Positions 1 to 8,477 of a stretch of DNA of 64,000 nt are shown piece by piece. Made by a program: the position numbers and the translations under genes. The stretch's first letter is position 1. Every line of letters starts with the position of its first letter. The stretch is from the NCBI RefSeq assembly GCF_001418685.1, contig NZ_LIVM01000002.1, positions 109,757 through 173,756 on the forward strand, read 5' to 3'. The notes beneath the pieces are model-generated. The model did not search any database and had not been told where the DNA came from. It saw only the letters and a list, made by a program, of their open reading frames with translations. The DNA comes from Apibacter mensalis. Lineage in GTDB: Bacteria; Bacteroidota; Bacteroidia; Flavobacteriales; Weeksellaceae.

Positions 1-2
1 TT

Positions 3-584
3 GACGAATCTGTGCAACGCCTAAATGTTGAAGGCCGAGGTAAATATCTAGGTGCATTTAAAGGATCGGATAAAATATTAACCCTTTCCTCTACTGGCAT
101 TGCTAAGCTTCACACATGCGATTTATTAAATCATTTTGATGATGAATTTTTAATTCTTGAAAAATGGAATCCCGAAAAGCCTGTTTGTTGTATATACTAT
201 GATGGGGATAAATCCATTTATTATATTAAACGTTTTTTATTAGATGATACATTGAATCCTCAACCATTTTTCATTTCAGAAAACCCAAGATCTTTTATAG
301 AATGGGCAGGAACCGGATGGAAATTAATTGCTGAAATCAATTTTGGAAAAGACAAAAGTCAAGAAATTATCAATTTAGAAGAATTTATAGCAATTAAAGG
401 TATAAAGGCTCAGGGAAATCAAATTTCTAAAGAAAAAATAAAAAAAATTACCATAACAGAAGAGTATTCTGAGCAGGAAAATGAGGTAAATTCCGTTGCT
501 GAATCTGAAGAATATTCTACTAAACACAAGAATTCTCAGGATAATAATTTAGATTCAGAAGGAGAGCAAATTAATCTATTTTGA
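3..584 (+). CDS. parC: DNA topoisomerase IV / gyrase-type subunit A, C-terminal end (partial)
   Basis: Only the last ~193 codons are in the window; the frame is open to the left edge, so the gene starts outside. The segment resembles the C-terminal DNA-wrapping part of type IIA topoisomerase A subunits of Bacteroidota: blade-like stretches (EGRGKYLGAFKGSDKILTL), then EEFIAIKGIKAQGNQIS, which matches the familiar 'F-A-KG-KA-GN' ending of the flavobacterial protein. It finishes with an acidic, low-complexity tail ending in INLF. The family relaxes and decatenates DNA together with a ParE-type ATPase subunit. ParC versus GyrA cannot be settled from this fragment; ParC is preferred because of the short divergent C-terminal domain. 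Confidence 0.75.
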   Translation, partial: DESVQRLNVEGRGKYLGAFKGSDKILTLSSTGIAKLHTCDLLNHFDDEFLILEKWNPEKPVCCIYYDGDKSIYYIKRFLLDDTLNPQPFFISENPRSFIEWAGTGWKLIAEINFGKDKSQEIINLEEFIAIKGIKAQGNQISKEKIKKITITEEYSEQENEVNSVAESEEYSTKHKNSQDNNLDSEGEQINLF

Positions 585-700
585 AAAACTTTTTTTATAT
601 CTTAGTTACTAAAAATAGTAACTATCTGTTTTGATATTAATTTTAAATATCTATATCAAATAATATAATACCATTGATGAAATCTTATTGCTAAATTTAC

Positions 701-708
701 TAGATTTG
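701..708 (+). promoter_or_regulatory. -7 promoter element (TAGATTTG) upstream of superoxide dismutase
   Basis: TAGATTTG fits the Bacteroidota -7 consensus TAnnTTTG and lies 56 bp before the start codon, giving a leader of about 45-50 nt. A well-spaced -33 TTTG is not evident. Confidence 0.4.
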
Positions 709-764
709 TTTAATAAATTTAAAAACTTAAGTTAAGTTTAATTATTAATTAAAAACAAGAGAAT

Positions 765-1367
765 ATGGCATTTGAATTACCTAAATTACCGTATGCATAC
801 AATGCACTAGAACCTTATATTGATGCAAAAACCATGGAAATCCATTATACTAAGCATCATGGTACATATACTACTAATTTAAATAATGCTATCGCTGGCA
901 CTGAACTTGAAAATTTACCTATAGAACAGATTATAATTAAAGGTTTTGATAAAACTCCTATCCGAAATAATGGAGGAGGTTATTTGAATCATTGTTTATT
1001 TTGGGAGTGGTTAACACCTGATAGTAAAGGTAAGCCGGAAGGAAGTTTAGCCTCAGCAATAAATGAATCTTTTGGTTCTTTTGATGCTTTTAAAGAAGAA
1101 TTTTCAAAAACAGCTGCAGGAAGATTTGGATCTGGATGGGCTTGGTTATTATCCAATAACGGTAAATTAAGTATTGGATCAACAGCTAATCAGGATAATC
1201 CCTTAATGCCTGGAGTGGGTGCTACAGGAACACCTATTCTTGGTTTAGATGTTTGGGAACATGCCTACTATCTTAATTATCAAAATAGAAGAGCTGATTA
1301 TATCAATGCTTTCTTTAAGGTTGTTAATTGGAATAAAGTTGCTGAACTTTTTGAATCAAGTAAATAA
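765..1367 (+). CDS. sodA: Superoxide dismutase (Mn/Fe family)
   Basis: Converts superoxide to hydrogen peroxide and oxygen in the cytoplasm; there is no signal peptide. At 200 residues it has the normal family length. The four metal ligands are visible: H27, H76 (in [11 protein letters not shown]), D162 and H166 (in DVWEHAYY). Gly71/72 before the second ligand and Gln143 in ANQDNP are more typical of Mn-type or cambialistic enzymes than of strict Fe-SODs, which carry the Gln near position 70. It is a single gene between the topoisomerase gene and a bidirectional terminator. Confidence in the family is very high; the metal preference is an inference. Confidence 0.95.
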   Translation: MAFELPKLPYAYNALEPYIDAKTMEIHYTKHHGTYTTNLNNAIAGTELENLPIEQIIIKGFDKTPIRNNGGGYLNHCLFWEWLTPDSKGKPEGSLASAINESFGSFDAFKEEFSKTAAGRFGSGWAWLLSNNGKLSIGSTANQDNPLMPGVGATGTPILGLDVWEHAYYLNYQNRRADYINAFFKVVNWNKVAELFESSK

Positions 1368-1390
1368 GTATTTGTAAAGCATAATTTAAT

Positions 1391-1420
1391 AAAAAGCCGT
1401 CTTTTTTAGATGGCTTTTTA
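1391..1420. terminator. Bidirectional terminator between sod and the GlsB-like gene
   Basis: An 11-bp stem (AAAAAGCCGTC / GATGGCTTTTT, one G-U pair) has A/T runs on both sides, so it can terminate both converging genes. The stop codon of the minus-strand GlsB gene lies inside its 3' edge. Confidence 0.85.
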
Positions 1421-1657
1421 TCTTTTATTAAAAATTGACACCAACAATAAAAGTGCAATTGCTCCTACGGTCGACATGGCCAACATAGCCGTTTTACTGC
1501 CCTCACTCACTGAAATTTGTAGAAAATTAAATATCCAGTTTCCTAAAAAACTGCCAACAATACCTACCAATAAATTTCCAAAGCATCCAAAACCTCGACC
1601 TTTAATTAAAATTCCAGCCAAAAAACCGGCTAATATTCCTATAATTATTGTCCACAT
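1418..1657 (-). CDS. GlsB/YeaQ/YmgE family membrane protein
   Basis: 79 residues, three hydrophobic segments (about 2-18, 28-47 and 55-76). Gly-rich motifs (GILAGFLAGILIKGRGFG, NLLVGIVGSFLGNW) match the transglycosylase-associated/GlsB family of small inner-membrane stress proteins. The biochemical role of the family is not established. It converges with sod and shares its terminator. Confidence 0.85.
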   Translation of the reverse strand: MWTIIIGILAGFLAGILIKGRGFGCFGNLLVGIVGSFLGNWIFNFLQISVSEGSKTAMLAMSTVGAIALLLLVSIFNKR

Positions 1658-1686
1658 TATTTTTAAGGGTATTTATATCATCAAAA

Positions 1687-2316
1687 TTATGGATTATTTT
1701 TTAGTTTTAAATTTTGTAAATGAACAAGCTTTTTCCAATCCAAATAGCCAAAAATTGCTATAATAAATAGAAATATTGTCAAAATAGAATATAATATTAA
1801 CCCTTTATGTATTAATAAAGGAACAGATATAAAATTACTTATATTTAAAAAAATCCAATTATCCAGCTTTCTTTTTGCTAACAACCACATACCGGCCCAG
1901 GCAAACGCGCTGACTAATGAATCCAATACAGGAACATCTGAATTGGTGTATTTAGTAAGGAAAAAATATAAAAGTATCCATGAAAAGATCACTATAAAAC
2001 ACGCTATTAACCTATCTTTGGTAGTACATAAACTTACATGGTTTGTATTATTTTTTTTACTAGCCCATATAAACCATCCATATAAACTCATTACAAAATA
2101 ATATCCCTGTAACAATATTTCTGCATATAAACGGATATCTAAATAGATATACATGGTAACAAGAATATTAATTAATCCGCAAGGATACAACCAAACCTTA
2201 TTATTTTTAGCGAGAAAAGCTTCAGCAACACCAAAAGCAACTCCTATAGCTTCAAGATATGAAATTTGATAAAATTGTTGTTTTAAAATTAACCACCATT
2301 CACTTATTGAAACCAT
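1687..2316 (-). CDS. pnuC: PnuC-family vitamin transporter
   Basis: Predicted 7-8 TM transporter of 209 residues. Landmarks of the PnuC family are visible: NKVWLYPCGLIN in the N-terminal half, MSLYGWFIW in the middle, and the C-terminal FAWAGMWLLAKRKLDNWIF followed by FGYLDWKK. Family members import nicotinamide riboside (PnuC), thiamine (PnuT) or riboflavin (PnuX) by facilitated diffusion coupled to intracellular phosphorylation. The substrate is not decidable here: there is no kinase neighbour and no recognisable TPP, FMN or NAD riboswitch in the leader. Confidence 0.85.
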   Translation of the reverse strand: MVSISEWWLILKQQFYQISYLEAIGVAFGVAEAFLAKNNKVWLYPCGLINILVTMYIYLDIRLYAEILLQGYYFVMSLYGWFIWASKKNNTNHVSLCTTKDRLIACFIVIFSWILLYFFLTKYTNSDVPVLDSLVSAFAWAGMWLLAKRKLDNWIFLNISNFISVPLLIHKGLILYSILTIFLFIIAIFGYLDWKKLVHLQNLKLKNNP

Positions 2317-2629
2317 ATAAACTCATTTATTTAAAAATTTAAACTTTAACGATCTTATAATTTTATACGTCTTTAGTTTTTCACGATTTCAATATAATTT
2401 TCAAAATAATGTTCAACTATTTTTACAAAAATTAAGCATATTAATCAATAGATAATATTTCTGAATTCGTATACTAATTTAATTTTTTACCTGCAAAGAT
2501 ATTAAAAAGTCTTACTTTAATTTGTATTCTTTTATGAATAACTAAAATGTAGATTATTTCAATAATTTTTATGGCAATAAATTTAATGTTTTTTAAGTTT
2601 TTAATTAGTAATATAATTCAAACAATAGT
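2317..2629. other. Divergent intergenic region, 313 bp
   Basis: Very AT-rich. A minus-strand -7 match (TATCTTTG, 2501-2494) could drive pnuC with a ~170-nt leader. I searched that leader by eye for TPP-type (CTGAGA) and other riboswitch cores and saw none. No ORF of note. Confidence 0.4.
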
Positions 2630-3628
2630 ATGATAGCAAGTATGACCCAAGAAAAAGGAAATTCAGATAATAATATGAACATTTTAAAAAGATGTAAAAT
2701 TATACGTGAAAAGCATACGAAGTCAGCTTATTTAAATATTAATATTTCAGGTGAGTGGAAATTATATTCTGGAGATTCAGTACAAACTATTAATACAGAA
2801 AAACCGATAGCTCAAGGTAAAGATTATGGAATCTATCCCTTATATGTGCTACCATCCAAAAGAAGTTATTTTAAATTAGAAACTTCGGAAGGTTCGGCTA
2901 TACTTGCAGAAACACATCTTCCTATGGAAGGGGGATATAATTTCAGAGATTTAGGAGGTTTAGAAGCTAAAAATGGAAAAAGAATAAAATGGGGTAAATT
3001 ATTTAGAACTGATGATTTATACAATTTAACCCATGACGATTTAACCTATTTATCCAGTATACCTGTTATTACTATCGTTGATTTTAGATCCAAAGAGGAA
3101 TATAACGCCTTACCAGACAAAATTCCCGCAGGTGTTAAAAATCATTATTATTTATGTATTGAGCCCGGACGTTTAAAAGAATTTGCTAAAAGTGTCCATA
3201 CAAACAAAACTGATGTCATCAATGCGATGAAGCATTTATACAAAATTTTAGTAACAGATGATAAATATATAAACGCATATAAAGAATTTTTCACTTATTT
3301 ACAAGCTCAAGAAAAATTACCTATCCTTTTTCATTGTTCAGCCGGGAAAGACCGTACAGGTTTGGCAGCGGCATTGTTGCTTTATGCCCTGGATATTCCA
3401 AAGGAAACAATTATTAAGGATTATTTGGCATCCAATGATTATCTAATTGATAAATATCGTGCATTAATTGAACAAAATCCTTTCAATAAATATTTATATA
3501 CTGTTATTCCTGAATATTTAGAAAGTGCTTTGAACGAAATTGAAAAAAATTATGGTACGGTTCATAACTTTCTTATACATAGAATGCATTTAAATACGGA
3601 AAAGTTAAAGCAGAATTTATTGTATTAA
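2630..3628 (+). CDS. Tyrosine/serine phosphatase (Y_phosphatase3 type)
   Basis: 332 residues. The N-terminal ~95 residues form a beta-rich extension, followed by GGYNFRDLGGLEAKNG, the signature opening of the bacterial tyrosine-phosphatase family PF13350. The CX5R catalytic loop HCSAGKDRTG lies near residues 235-244 (Cys ~236, Arg ~242), with a probable general-acid region upstream (IVDFRSKEEY). No clear signal peptide is visible. In-frame ATGs at 2630 and 2642, and one near codon 16, leave the start uncertain, but the catalytic core does not depend on it. The physiological substrate is unknown. Confidence 0.85.
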   Translation: MIASMTQEKGNSDNNMNILKRCKIIREKHTKSAYLNINISGEWKLYSGDSVQTINTEKPIAQGKDYGIYPLYVLPSKRSYFKLETSEGSAILAETHLPMEGGYNFRDLGGLEAKNGKRIKWGKLFRTDDLYNLTHDDLTYLSSIPVITIVDFRSKEEYNALPDKIPAGVKNHYYLCIEPGRLKEFAKSVHTNKTDVINAMKHLYKILVTDDKYINAYKEFFTYLQAQEKLPILFHCSAGKDRTGLAAALLLYALDIPKETIIKDYLASNDYLIDKYRALIEQNPFNKYLYTVIPEYLESALNEIEKNYGTVHNFLIHRMHLNTEKLKQNLLY

Positions 3629-3693
3629 TTTTTTAGCATTTTAATTAAAATTAATTGATAATTTAGAGCATTTTTTCGTAAAAACAGTGTGGG

Positions 3694-3724
3694 CAGATAA
3701 GTAAATAAATTATTTACTTACCTG
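3694..3724. terminator. Hairpin between converging phosphatase and P-type ATPase genes
   Basis: Perfect 10-bp palindromic arms TAAGTAAATA / TATTTACTTA around a 3-nt loop, extended by a CAG/CTG triplet beyond one mismatch. It lies between two converging genes, so a shared terminator is likely, though there is no long U-tract. Confidence 0.55.
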
Positions 3725-3764
3725 TTCTTAGCTATGTAAATATTTATTTTTAATTGTGAAGTTA

Positions 3765-5750
3765 CTATTTACCCAAGTTGGATTTTTGCAGTCGAACTGC
3801 ATTTAATATAGCTAAAAGAGCTACCCCCACATCTGCAAATACGGCCTCCAATAAATGGATATTACCAAATATGCCTAAAATCATAATAATAATTTTGATT
3901 CCAAAAGCTAAAAACACATTCTGCCATACCACATATTTAGTTGCTTTTCCTATTTTAACAGCAATTGGTATTTTAGAGATTTGATCATCTTGGATGATCA
4001 CGTCAGCCACTTCGATCGTTGCATCACTACCAAGCCCTCCCATAGCTATACCTACATCACTTAATGCAATAACCGGTGCATCATTAAATCCATCACCTAC
4101 AAAAGCTACTTTTTCGGTAATAGAGGATTTTATTTCTTTCATTTTAGAGACTTTATCTTCAGGTAAAAGCTCACCATAGGCATGTTCAATCCCTAAATCT
4201 TTTGCTACTTTTTGTACGATTGAACTTTTATCACCGCTAAGAACTGTTAAACCTATACCTAATTCATGCATACTTTTAATATCTTCTTTAGCTCCTGATT
4301 TGATTTGATCTGCTATTACCAAATACCCGGCAAATTTATGGTTTACTGCAACTAAAACTACCGTATTAATTATCTCCTTACTATTACTAGGATAAGAAAT
4401 TCCATAAGCTTCCAGTAATTTAAAATTACCAACTAATATTTCATTACCCTCAATTTCCACTTTTATACCTTTACCCGGGAAGTCTTCCATGGTAGTAATT
4501 TTAGTTACATCCGGCTTACAGCCAACATATTCAAGAATAGCAGCAGCAATGGGATGATTACTATGAGATTCTGCCATATTTATCCATTGTAAAACTTGAG
4601 TTTGTTCAAAACCCGGTTCAATGTGTACGGTCTCAACAGAAAAATTTCCTTTTGTTAAAGTACCTGTTTTATCGAACACAACTTGCTTAACATCTGCCAA
4701 AATATCCAGGAAGTTGGATCCTTTAACCAAAATCCCATTTCTGGAAGCTAAACCTATACCTCCGAAATATCCTAAAGGTATTGAAATTACTAAGGCACAA
4801 GGACAGGAAATAACTAAAAATATTAATGAACGATACAACCAGGTTTCATATACATAATTCGTGACAAAAAAATACGGAAGTATAAATACCATTAAAGCTA
4901 TAAAGAAAACGAAAGGAGTATAAATCTTAGCAAATTTTCTGATAAATAACTCAGTTTTTGCTTTTTGACCGGTAGCGTTTTGAACTAAATCTAATATTTT
5001 GGATAATTTACTATCGGAATAGGGTGTGGTAACTTTTACAATGGAAGAAGTAGTTAGATTAATCATTCCCGCTAATATAGTTTCTCCTTTTTCCTTAATT
5101 TGAGGGGCACTTTCTCCGGTTAGTGCCGAGGTATTGAAAGTAGCTGAACTAGAAAGTAACTCTCCATCCAAAGCTACTTTATCTCCCGGTTTTAACTGAA
5201 TTATTTCTCCTACTTGTACATCATTAGCTTTCACAACTCTAACCGTTTGATTTTCTATTACTGTGGCTTCATCAGGTCTTTGATCCAATAAAGCGTTAAT
5301 ATTACTTTTTGCTTTAGCCACCGCTAACGATTGCAAATTTTCTCCTATGGAATAAAAAAGCATCACTGCTACCGCTTCCGGAAATTCACCTATATAAAAA
5401 GCACCTACCGATGCTAAAAATATCAAAGATAGTTCATTAAAAAAATCCTTATGCTTAAACTCTTCCAACATTTCTTTAAACACGGGATATCCCACAGGTA
5501 AGTATGCTAAAATATACCCTCCAAGTCTTAGCCAAGATTTAAAAAATGAAGTATGCGAATAATCTAAAATAAGAGCGATAGCCAACAGAACTGAACAGAT
5601 TATAGCCGGTAAAAATAATTGATAAATATTTATATTGAAGTCGATTTTATGATCATGAGTATGTTCATGATTGGTTTGATAGTTATCATGGGAGTGATTC
5701 TTTTTATTATCGTCATCATTACAGGCACAACCGGGTTTATAATTAGACAT
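3765..5750 (-). CDS. zntA: Heavy-metal P1B-type ATPase (ZntA/CadA-like)
   Basis: 661 residues. Exports soft divalent metals (Zn, Cd, Pb type) across the inner membrane using ATP. Seen in order: a Cys/His-rich N-terminus (CACNDDDN then HSHDN, HEHTHDH) replacing the usual HMA domain, TM segments, an actuator loop with TGES, the CPC metal-binding motif in TM6 (SCPCALVISIP, ~residue 315), the phosphorylation site DKTGTLT (~residue 362), the HP dipeptide (SHSNHPIAAA) and GDGFNDAP. CPC followed by SIP favours Zn/Cd/Pb over Cu. It stands alone; a minus-strand -7 element lies 27 bp upstream (5784-5777, TATTTTTG). Confidence 0.92.
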   Translation of the reverse strand: MSNYKPGCACNDDDNKKNHSHDNYQTNHEHTHDHKIDFNINIYQLFLPAIICSVLLAIALILDYSHTSFFKSWLRLGGYILAYLPVGYPVFKEMLEEFKHKDFFNELSLIFLASVGAFYIGEFPEAVAVMLFYSIGENLQSLAVAKAKSNINALLDQRPDEATVIENQTVRVVKANDVQVGEIIQLKPGDKVALDGELLSSSATFNTSALTGESAPQIKEKGETILAGMINLTTSSIVKVTTPYSDSKLSKILDLVQNATGQKAKTELFIRKFAKIYTPFVFFIALMVFILPYFFVTNYVYETWLYRSLIFLVISCPCALVISIPLGYFGGIGLASRNGILVKGSNFLDILADVKQVVFDKTGTLTKGNFSVETVHIEPGFEQTQVLQWINMAESHSNHPIAAAILEYVGCKPDVTKITTMEDFPGKGIKVEIEGNEILVGNFKLLEAYGISYPSNSKEIINTVVLVAVNHKFAGYLVIADQIKSGAKEDIKSMHELGIGLTVLSGDKSSIVQKVAKDLGIEHAYGELLPEDKVSKMKEIKSSITEKVAFVGDGFNDAPVIALSDVGIAMGGLGSDATIEVADVIIQDDQISKIPIAVKIGKATKYVVWQNVFLAFGIKIIIMILGIFGNIHLLEAVFADVGVALLAILNAVRLQKSNLGK

Positions 5751-6077
5751 AATTATCTATTTTTTTAATTATATAACAAAAATAATTCCTCTATGGTGTA
5801 ATTTGGTTGCAAAGTCATAGATAAATCATATTACTTAAAATTACAATCCAGTAAACAATAAGTCTTTAAAAAATTTAAGTTCCTAGTTCATGATTACTTT
5901 TTAATAAAAATACTCTTTAATTTTATATGTATATTAATTTTTTTGATAAGAACTTCTTAAAACAAAAAAATATCTAAAAACATTAAGAGTAAAATATCCA
6001 ACTACTCAAACTTTACTATACTGATGATCTTTGAGTATATTTTTTCATAAATTTGTATAAGCTTCAAATAGTTTAAA
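5751..6077. other. Divergent intergenic region with two promoter-like elements
   Basis: 327 bp, AT-rich. Minus strand: TATTTTTG (5784-5777) for the P-type ATPase. Plus strand: TAAATTTG (6048-6055) 22 bp before the thioesterase start. No ORF or structured RNA recognised in between. Confidence 0.45.
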
Positions 6078-6515
6078 ATGGATAAAGCAAGAATTTTAGC
6101 CACGTTGAATGAATCTTCACCTAATACCCTGATAGAAACTTTAGGAATCGTATATACGGACTTTACCGGAGATACACTTACTGCAGAAATGGAAGTAAAA
6201 TCCCATGTATATCAACCCTTAGGATTTTTACATGGTGGTGCTTCTTTAGCCCTTGCAGAAACAGTAGGTTCTGTTTTATCTATTACAACAATTAATTCTT
6301 CAGATTATTATGTTTTCGGAACACAAGTAAACGGATATCATCTAAAATCAGTTAAAAACGGAAAAATCTCTGCTACAGCAAAATTTATTAATAAAGGAAA
6401 TACCACACATGTTGTTGAAATTAATCTCTTTTGTACAGATGAAAATGGAAATATTTTTAAGAATTGCTATGTTACCATGACCAACCGTATAGTTCCAAAA
6501 AATAATTTTGAGTAA
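6078..6515 (+). CDS. menI: 1,4-dihydroxy-2-naphthoyl-CoA hydrolase (hotdog thioesterase)
   Basis: 145-residue PaaI/YdiI-type hotdog thioesterase. The stretch QPLGFLHGGASLALAETVGS (residues 46-65) is almost the same as the active-site segment of E. coli YdiI/MenI, with the catalytic glutamate at E61. Strand FGTQVNGYHLKSVKNGKI follows as expected. In menaquinone synthesis the enzyme removes CoA from DHNA-CoA. The stop codon overlaps the ATG of the next gene (TAATG at 6513-6517), and that gene is an isochorismate synthase, which supports the menaquinone assignment. Confidence 0.85.
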   Translation: MDKARILATLNESSPNTLIETLGIVYTDFTGDTLTAEMEVKSHVYQPLGFLHGGASLALAETVGSVLSITTINSSDYYVFGTQVNGYHLKSVKNGKISATAKFINKGNTTHVVEINLFCTDENGNIFKNCYVTMTNRIVPKNNFE

Positions 6516-7522
6516 TGATCGTCTCAGAAACGGTAAAAAAATGTATAAAAAAAGATATACCTTTTGCTTTTATACGATTGCCTAAGGATAAAAAAATATA
6601 CTTAATTAAAGAAGATAAAAACGGAATATACACCTATTCTTTTCAATCTTTTGATGATTCAAAAAAATATACTTTACAATTTTCAGAATTTATTGAGGTT
6701 AAAGATATTACTACATTGAATGATTTAATAATCCCTCTTTCAAAAAATGAAAATACACGGGTTATTTCAGAAAATGAATATTTAAGTCTTCTCAAAAAAA
6801 CCATCCATTATATTTACCAAAAAAAAACAGATAAAATCGTTATTTCACGTGAAAAATGGATTGATAAAGATACGATTAATCCTCTCCAATCGTTTGGCTT
6901 TCTATGCAAACGATACCCCACTTCCTTTTGTCATATAAGTTATTGGAATCAAAATGAGATTTGGATGGGAGCTACACCGGAAATTTTGGGTTCTTATGAA
7001 AATACCTTATTTACAACTATGGCACTTGCCGGAACTTTACCGGATGTAGATTCAATTCCATGGGAAAATAAAGAAATAGAAGAGCAAAAATATGTTACGG
7101 ATTATATTGGTGAAAAAATTAAGACGTACGCTTCTAAATTTACTATTAATGGTCCCGAAACACTTCATTTAGGGCACGTTAAACATTTAATAACCTATCT
7201 GACAGCGGAATTAAAAAACTCTAATTTACTAACCGAATTGATAACGTCTTTACATCCTACTCCTGCTGTTTGTGGTATTCCATTGGAAAAAAGTAGAAAT
7301 TACATTTTGAGCAATGAAGGTTATAATCGTGGTTTTTATGCCGGATACATAGGCTTGGAAACTACAGAATACAAAAAGTATTTTGTTAATTTACGATGTG
7401 CTCAACTTTATAATAATGGGGCTTTACTCTATGTGGGAGGCGGTATAACAGCACAAAGCAATCCGAAAAAAGAATGGATGGAAACTGAATTAAAGGCTAA
7501 ATTTATTGGAGAAAGTCTTTGA
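6515..7522 (+). CDS. menF: Isochorismate synthase
   Basis: 335-residue chorismate-binding enzyme. It converts chorismate to isochorismate, the first committed menaquinone step. C-terminal motifs are clear: HPTPAVCGIP, GFYAGYIGL, YFVNLRCAQL and the GGGITAQSNPKKEWMETELK ending that is typical of MenF/EntC/PabB enzymes. It is shorter than proteobacterial MenF because the N-terminal part is reduced, which is usual in Bacteroidota. Translation is probably coupled to menI through the TAATG overlap. A siderophore-type EntC is less likely given the MenI partner and the absence of entB/entE-like genes nearby. Confidence 0.88.
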   Translation: MIVSETVKKCIKKDIPFAFIRLPKDKKIYLIKEDKNGIYTYSFQSFDDSKKYTLQFSEFIEVKDITTLNDLIIPLSKNENTRVISENEYLSLLKKTIHYIYQKKTDKIVISREKWIDKDTINPLQSFGFLCKRYPTSFCHISYWNQNEIWMGATPEILGSYENTLFTTMALAGTLPDVDSIPWENKEIEEQKYVTDYIGEKIKTYASKFTINGPETLHLGHVKHLITYLTAELKNSNLLTELITSLHPTPAVCGIPLEKSRNYILSNEGYNRGFYAGYIGLETTEYKKYFVNLRCAQLYNNGALLYVGGGITAQSNPKKEWMETELKAKFIGESL

Positions 7523-7688
7523 TTAACATTTTTAACTTAGTCGAACAGGTTGAATTAATTTTTATCTATTATTTTATTTTTATATTGATAATTTTTCTTT
7601 ACTGTATTTTTTATAAAGTTATTACTTGCTACTGCATCTCCGTAAATGTTTTTACCTTATAATTAATAAATAATTGACGCTTTTAAAT

Positions 7689-8354
7689 TTATTTCAGACA
7701 CTTTTTAACTAAAAGTTTTTCAGCAATAAGATTACTTAATACTTCCGTTCTATTCTGACCAACAATCAAAACAGTAACACTTCCATCAAATTCTTCTACC
7801 GATTCTATCTGAAACTTGATTCCTAAATTAAAATTTTTAGAATTCAAATATTTTAAAAACTCCTTAGAACTGTGAATTATCGCGGATAATTCAACAATTT
7901 CTCCAATCTTGTATTCATTCAACTTTTTAAAACGAACCCATTCAATATTTCCTTGTTTATCCGGTATAGGTGAGCCGTGAGGATCAAGCTTCGGAAAATC
8001 TAACAATTCGTCCATTTTATTAAAAAACTTTTCAGAATGTATATGTTCGATTTGTTCGGCAACCTCATGGACATCTTCCCAATTAAAACCCATTTTTTCA
8101 ACCAGATACATTTCTGTCAAACGATGCTTTCTAAGAATTAATGCTGCTTCTTTTTTTCCTTTTTCCGTCAGCCTAATTGGTTTATAGCTTTGATAGTATA
8201 CCAATCCTTTTTTTAAAAACTTTTTCATCATGCTGTTAACCGTAGGCATTTTGATATCTAAGGATTGACTTAATGACAAAGTAGATACTTCTCCCTTTTC
8301 GTCAGACAGATTATATAAGGCTTTAAGATAATTTTCTTCTATAGATGAGAACAT
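7689..8354 (-). CDS. DtxR/MntR-family metal-dependent transcriptional regulator
   Basis: 221 residues: an N-terminal winged helix (1-60; EENYLKALYNLSD, IKMPTVNSMMKKFLKKGLV), a metal-binding dimerisation domain (61-140; HEVAEQIEHIHSEKF and LDPHGSPIPD) and a C-terminal FeoA/SH3-like domain (~145-221). It senses Fe(II) or Mn(II) and controls metal uptake. It is divergent from a TonB-dependent receptor whose promoter carries a DtxR-box-like palindrome, so that receptor is its likely target. The start fits the family, and a -7 element lies only 3 nt upstream of the ATG, hinting at a leaderless mRNA. Confidence 0.9.
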   Translation of the reverse strand: MFSSIEENYLKALYNLSDEKGEVSTLSLSQSLDIKMPTVNSMMKKFLKKGLVYYQSYKPIRLTEKGKKEAALILRKHRLTEMYLVEKMGFNWEDVHEVAEQIEHIHSEKFFNKMDELLDFPKLDPHGSPIPDKQGNIEWVRFKKLNEYKIGEIVELSAIIHSSKEFLKYLNSKNFNLGIKFQIESVEEFDGSVTVLIVGQNRTEVLSNLIAEKLLVKKCLK

Positions 8355-8357
8355 TTA

Positions 8358-8365
8358 CAAATATA
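8358..8365 (-). promoter_or_regulatory. -7 element (TATATTTG) immediately upstream of the DtxR-family gene
   Basis: A perfect TAnnTTTG match on the minus strand ends 3 nt before the ATG at 8354. With the usual 5-8 nt from -7 element to transcription start, the mRNA would begin at or within a few bases of the start codon. Confidence 0.5.
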
Positions 8366-8430
8366 TTAAATTATTAATTTTTTTAAATCAAATAATCAAC
8401 TTTTCAAAAATACAACAGTCAAATAAATTT

Positions 8431-8458
8431 ATTAGAATACTCTAATTTTTTATATTTG
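8431..8458 (+). promoter_or_regulatory. TonB-receptor promoter with DtxR-box-like operator
   Basis: Palindrome ATTAGA-ATAC-TCTAAT at 8431-8446 lies directly upstream of the -7 element TATATTTG (8451-8458). Known DtxR/MntR/IdeR-family boxes are built on TTAGG-N4-CCTAA-like half-sites, which these arms resemble closely. The site overlaps the -33 to -7 spacer, where a bound repressor would block RNA polymerase. Confidence 0.6.
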
Positions 8459-8477
8459 TGAGTCTAAATTAATAATT

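Noticed and set aside
2317..2493. Riboswitch upstream of the PnuC-type transporter
   Set aside because: The predicted leader is long enough, but no TPP (CTGAGA), FMN or NAD-II core is visible and no strong paired structure stands out.
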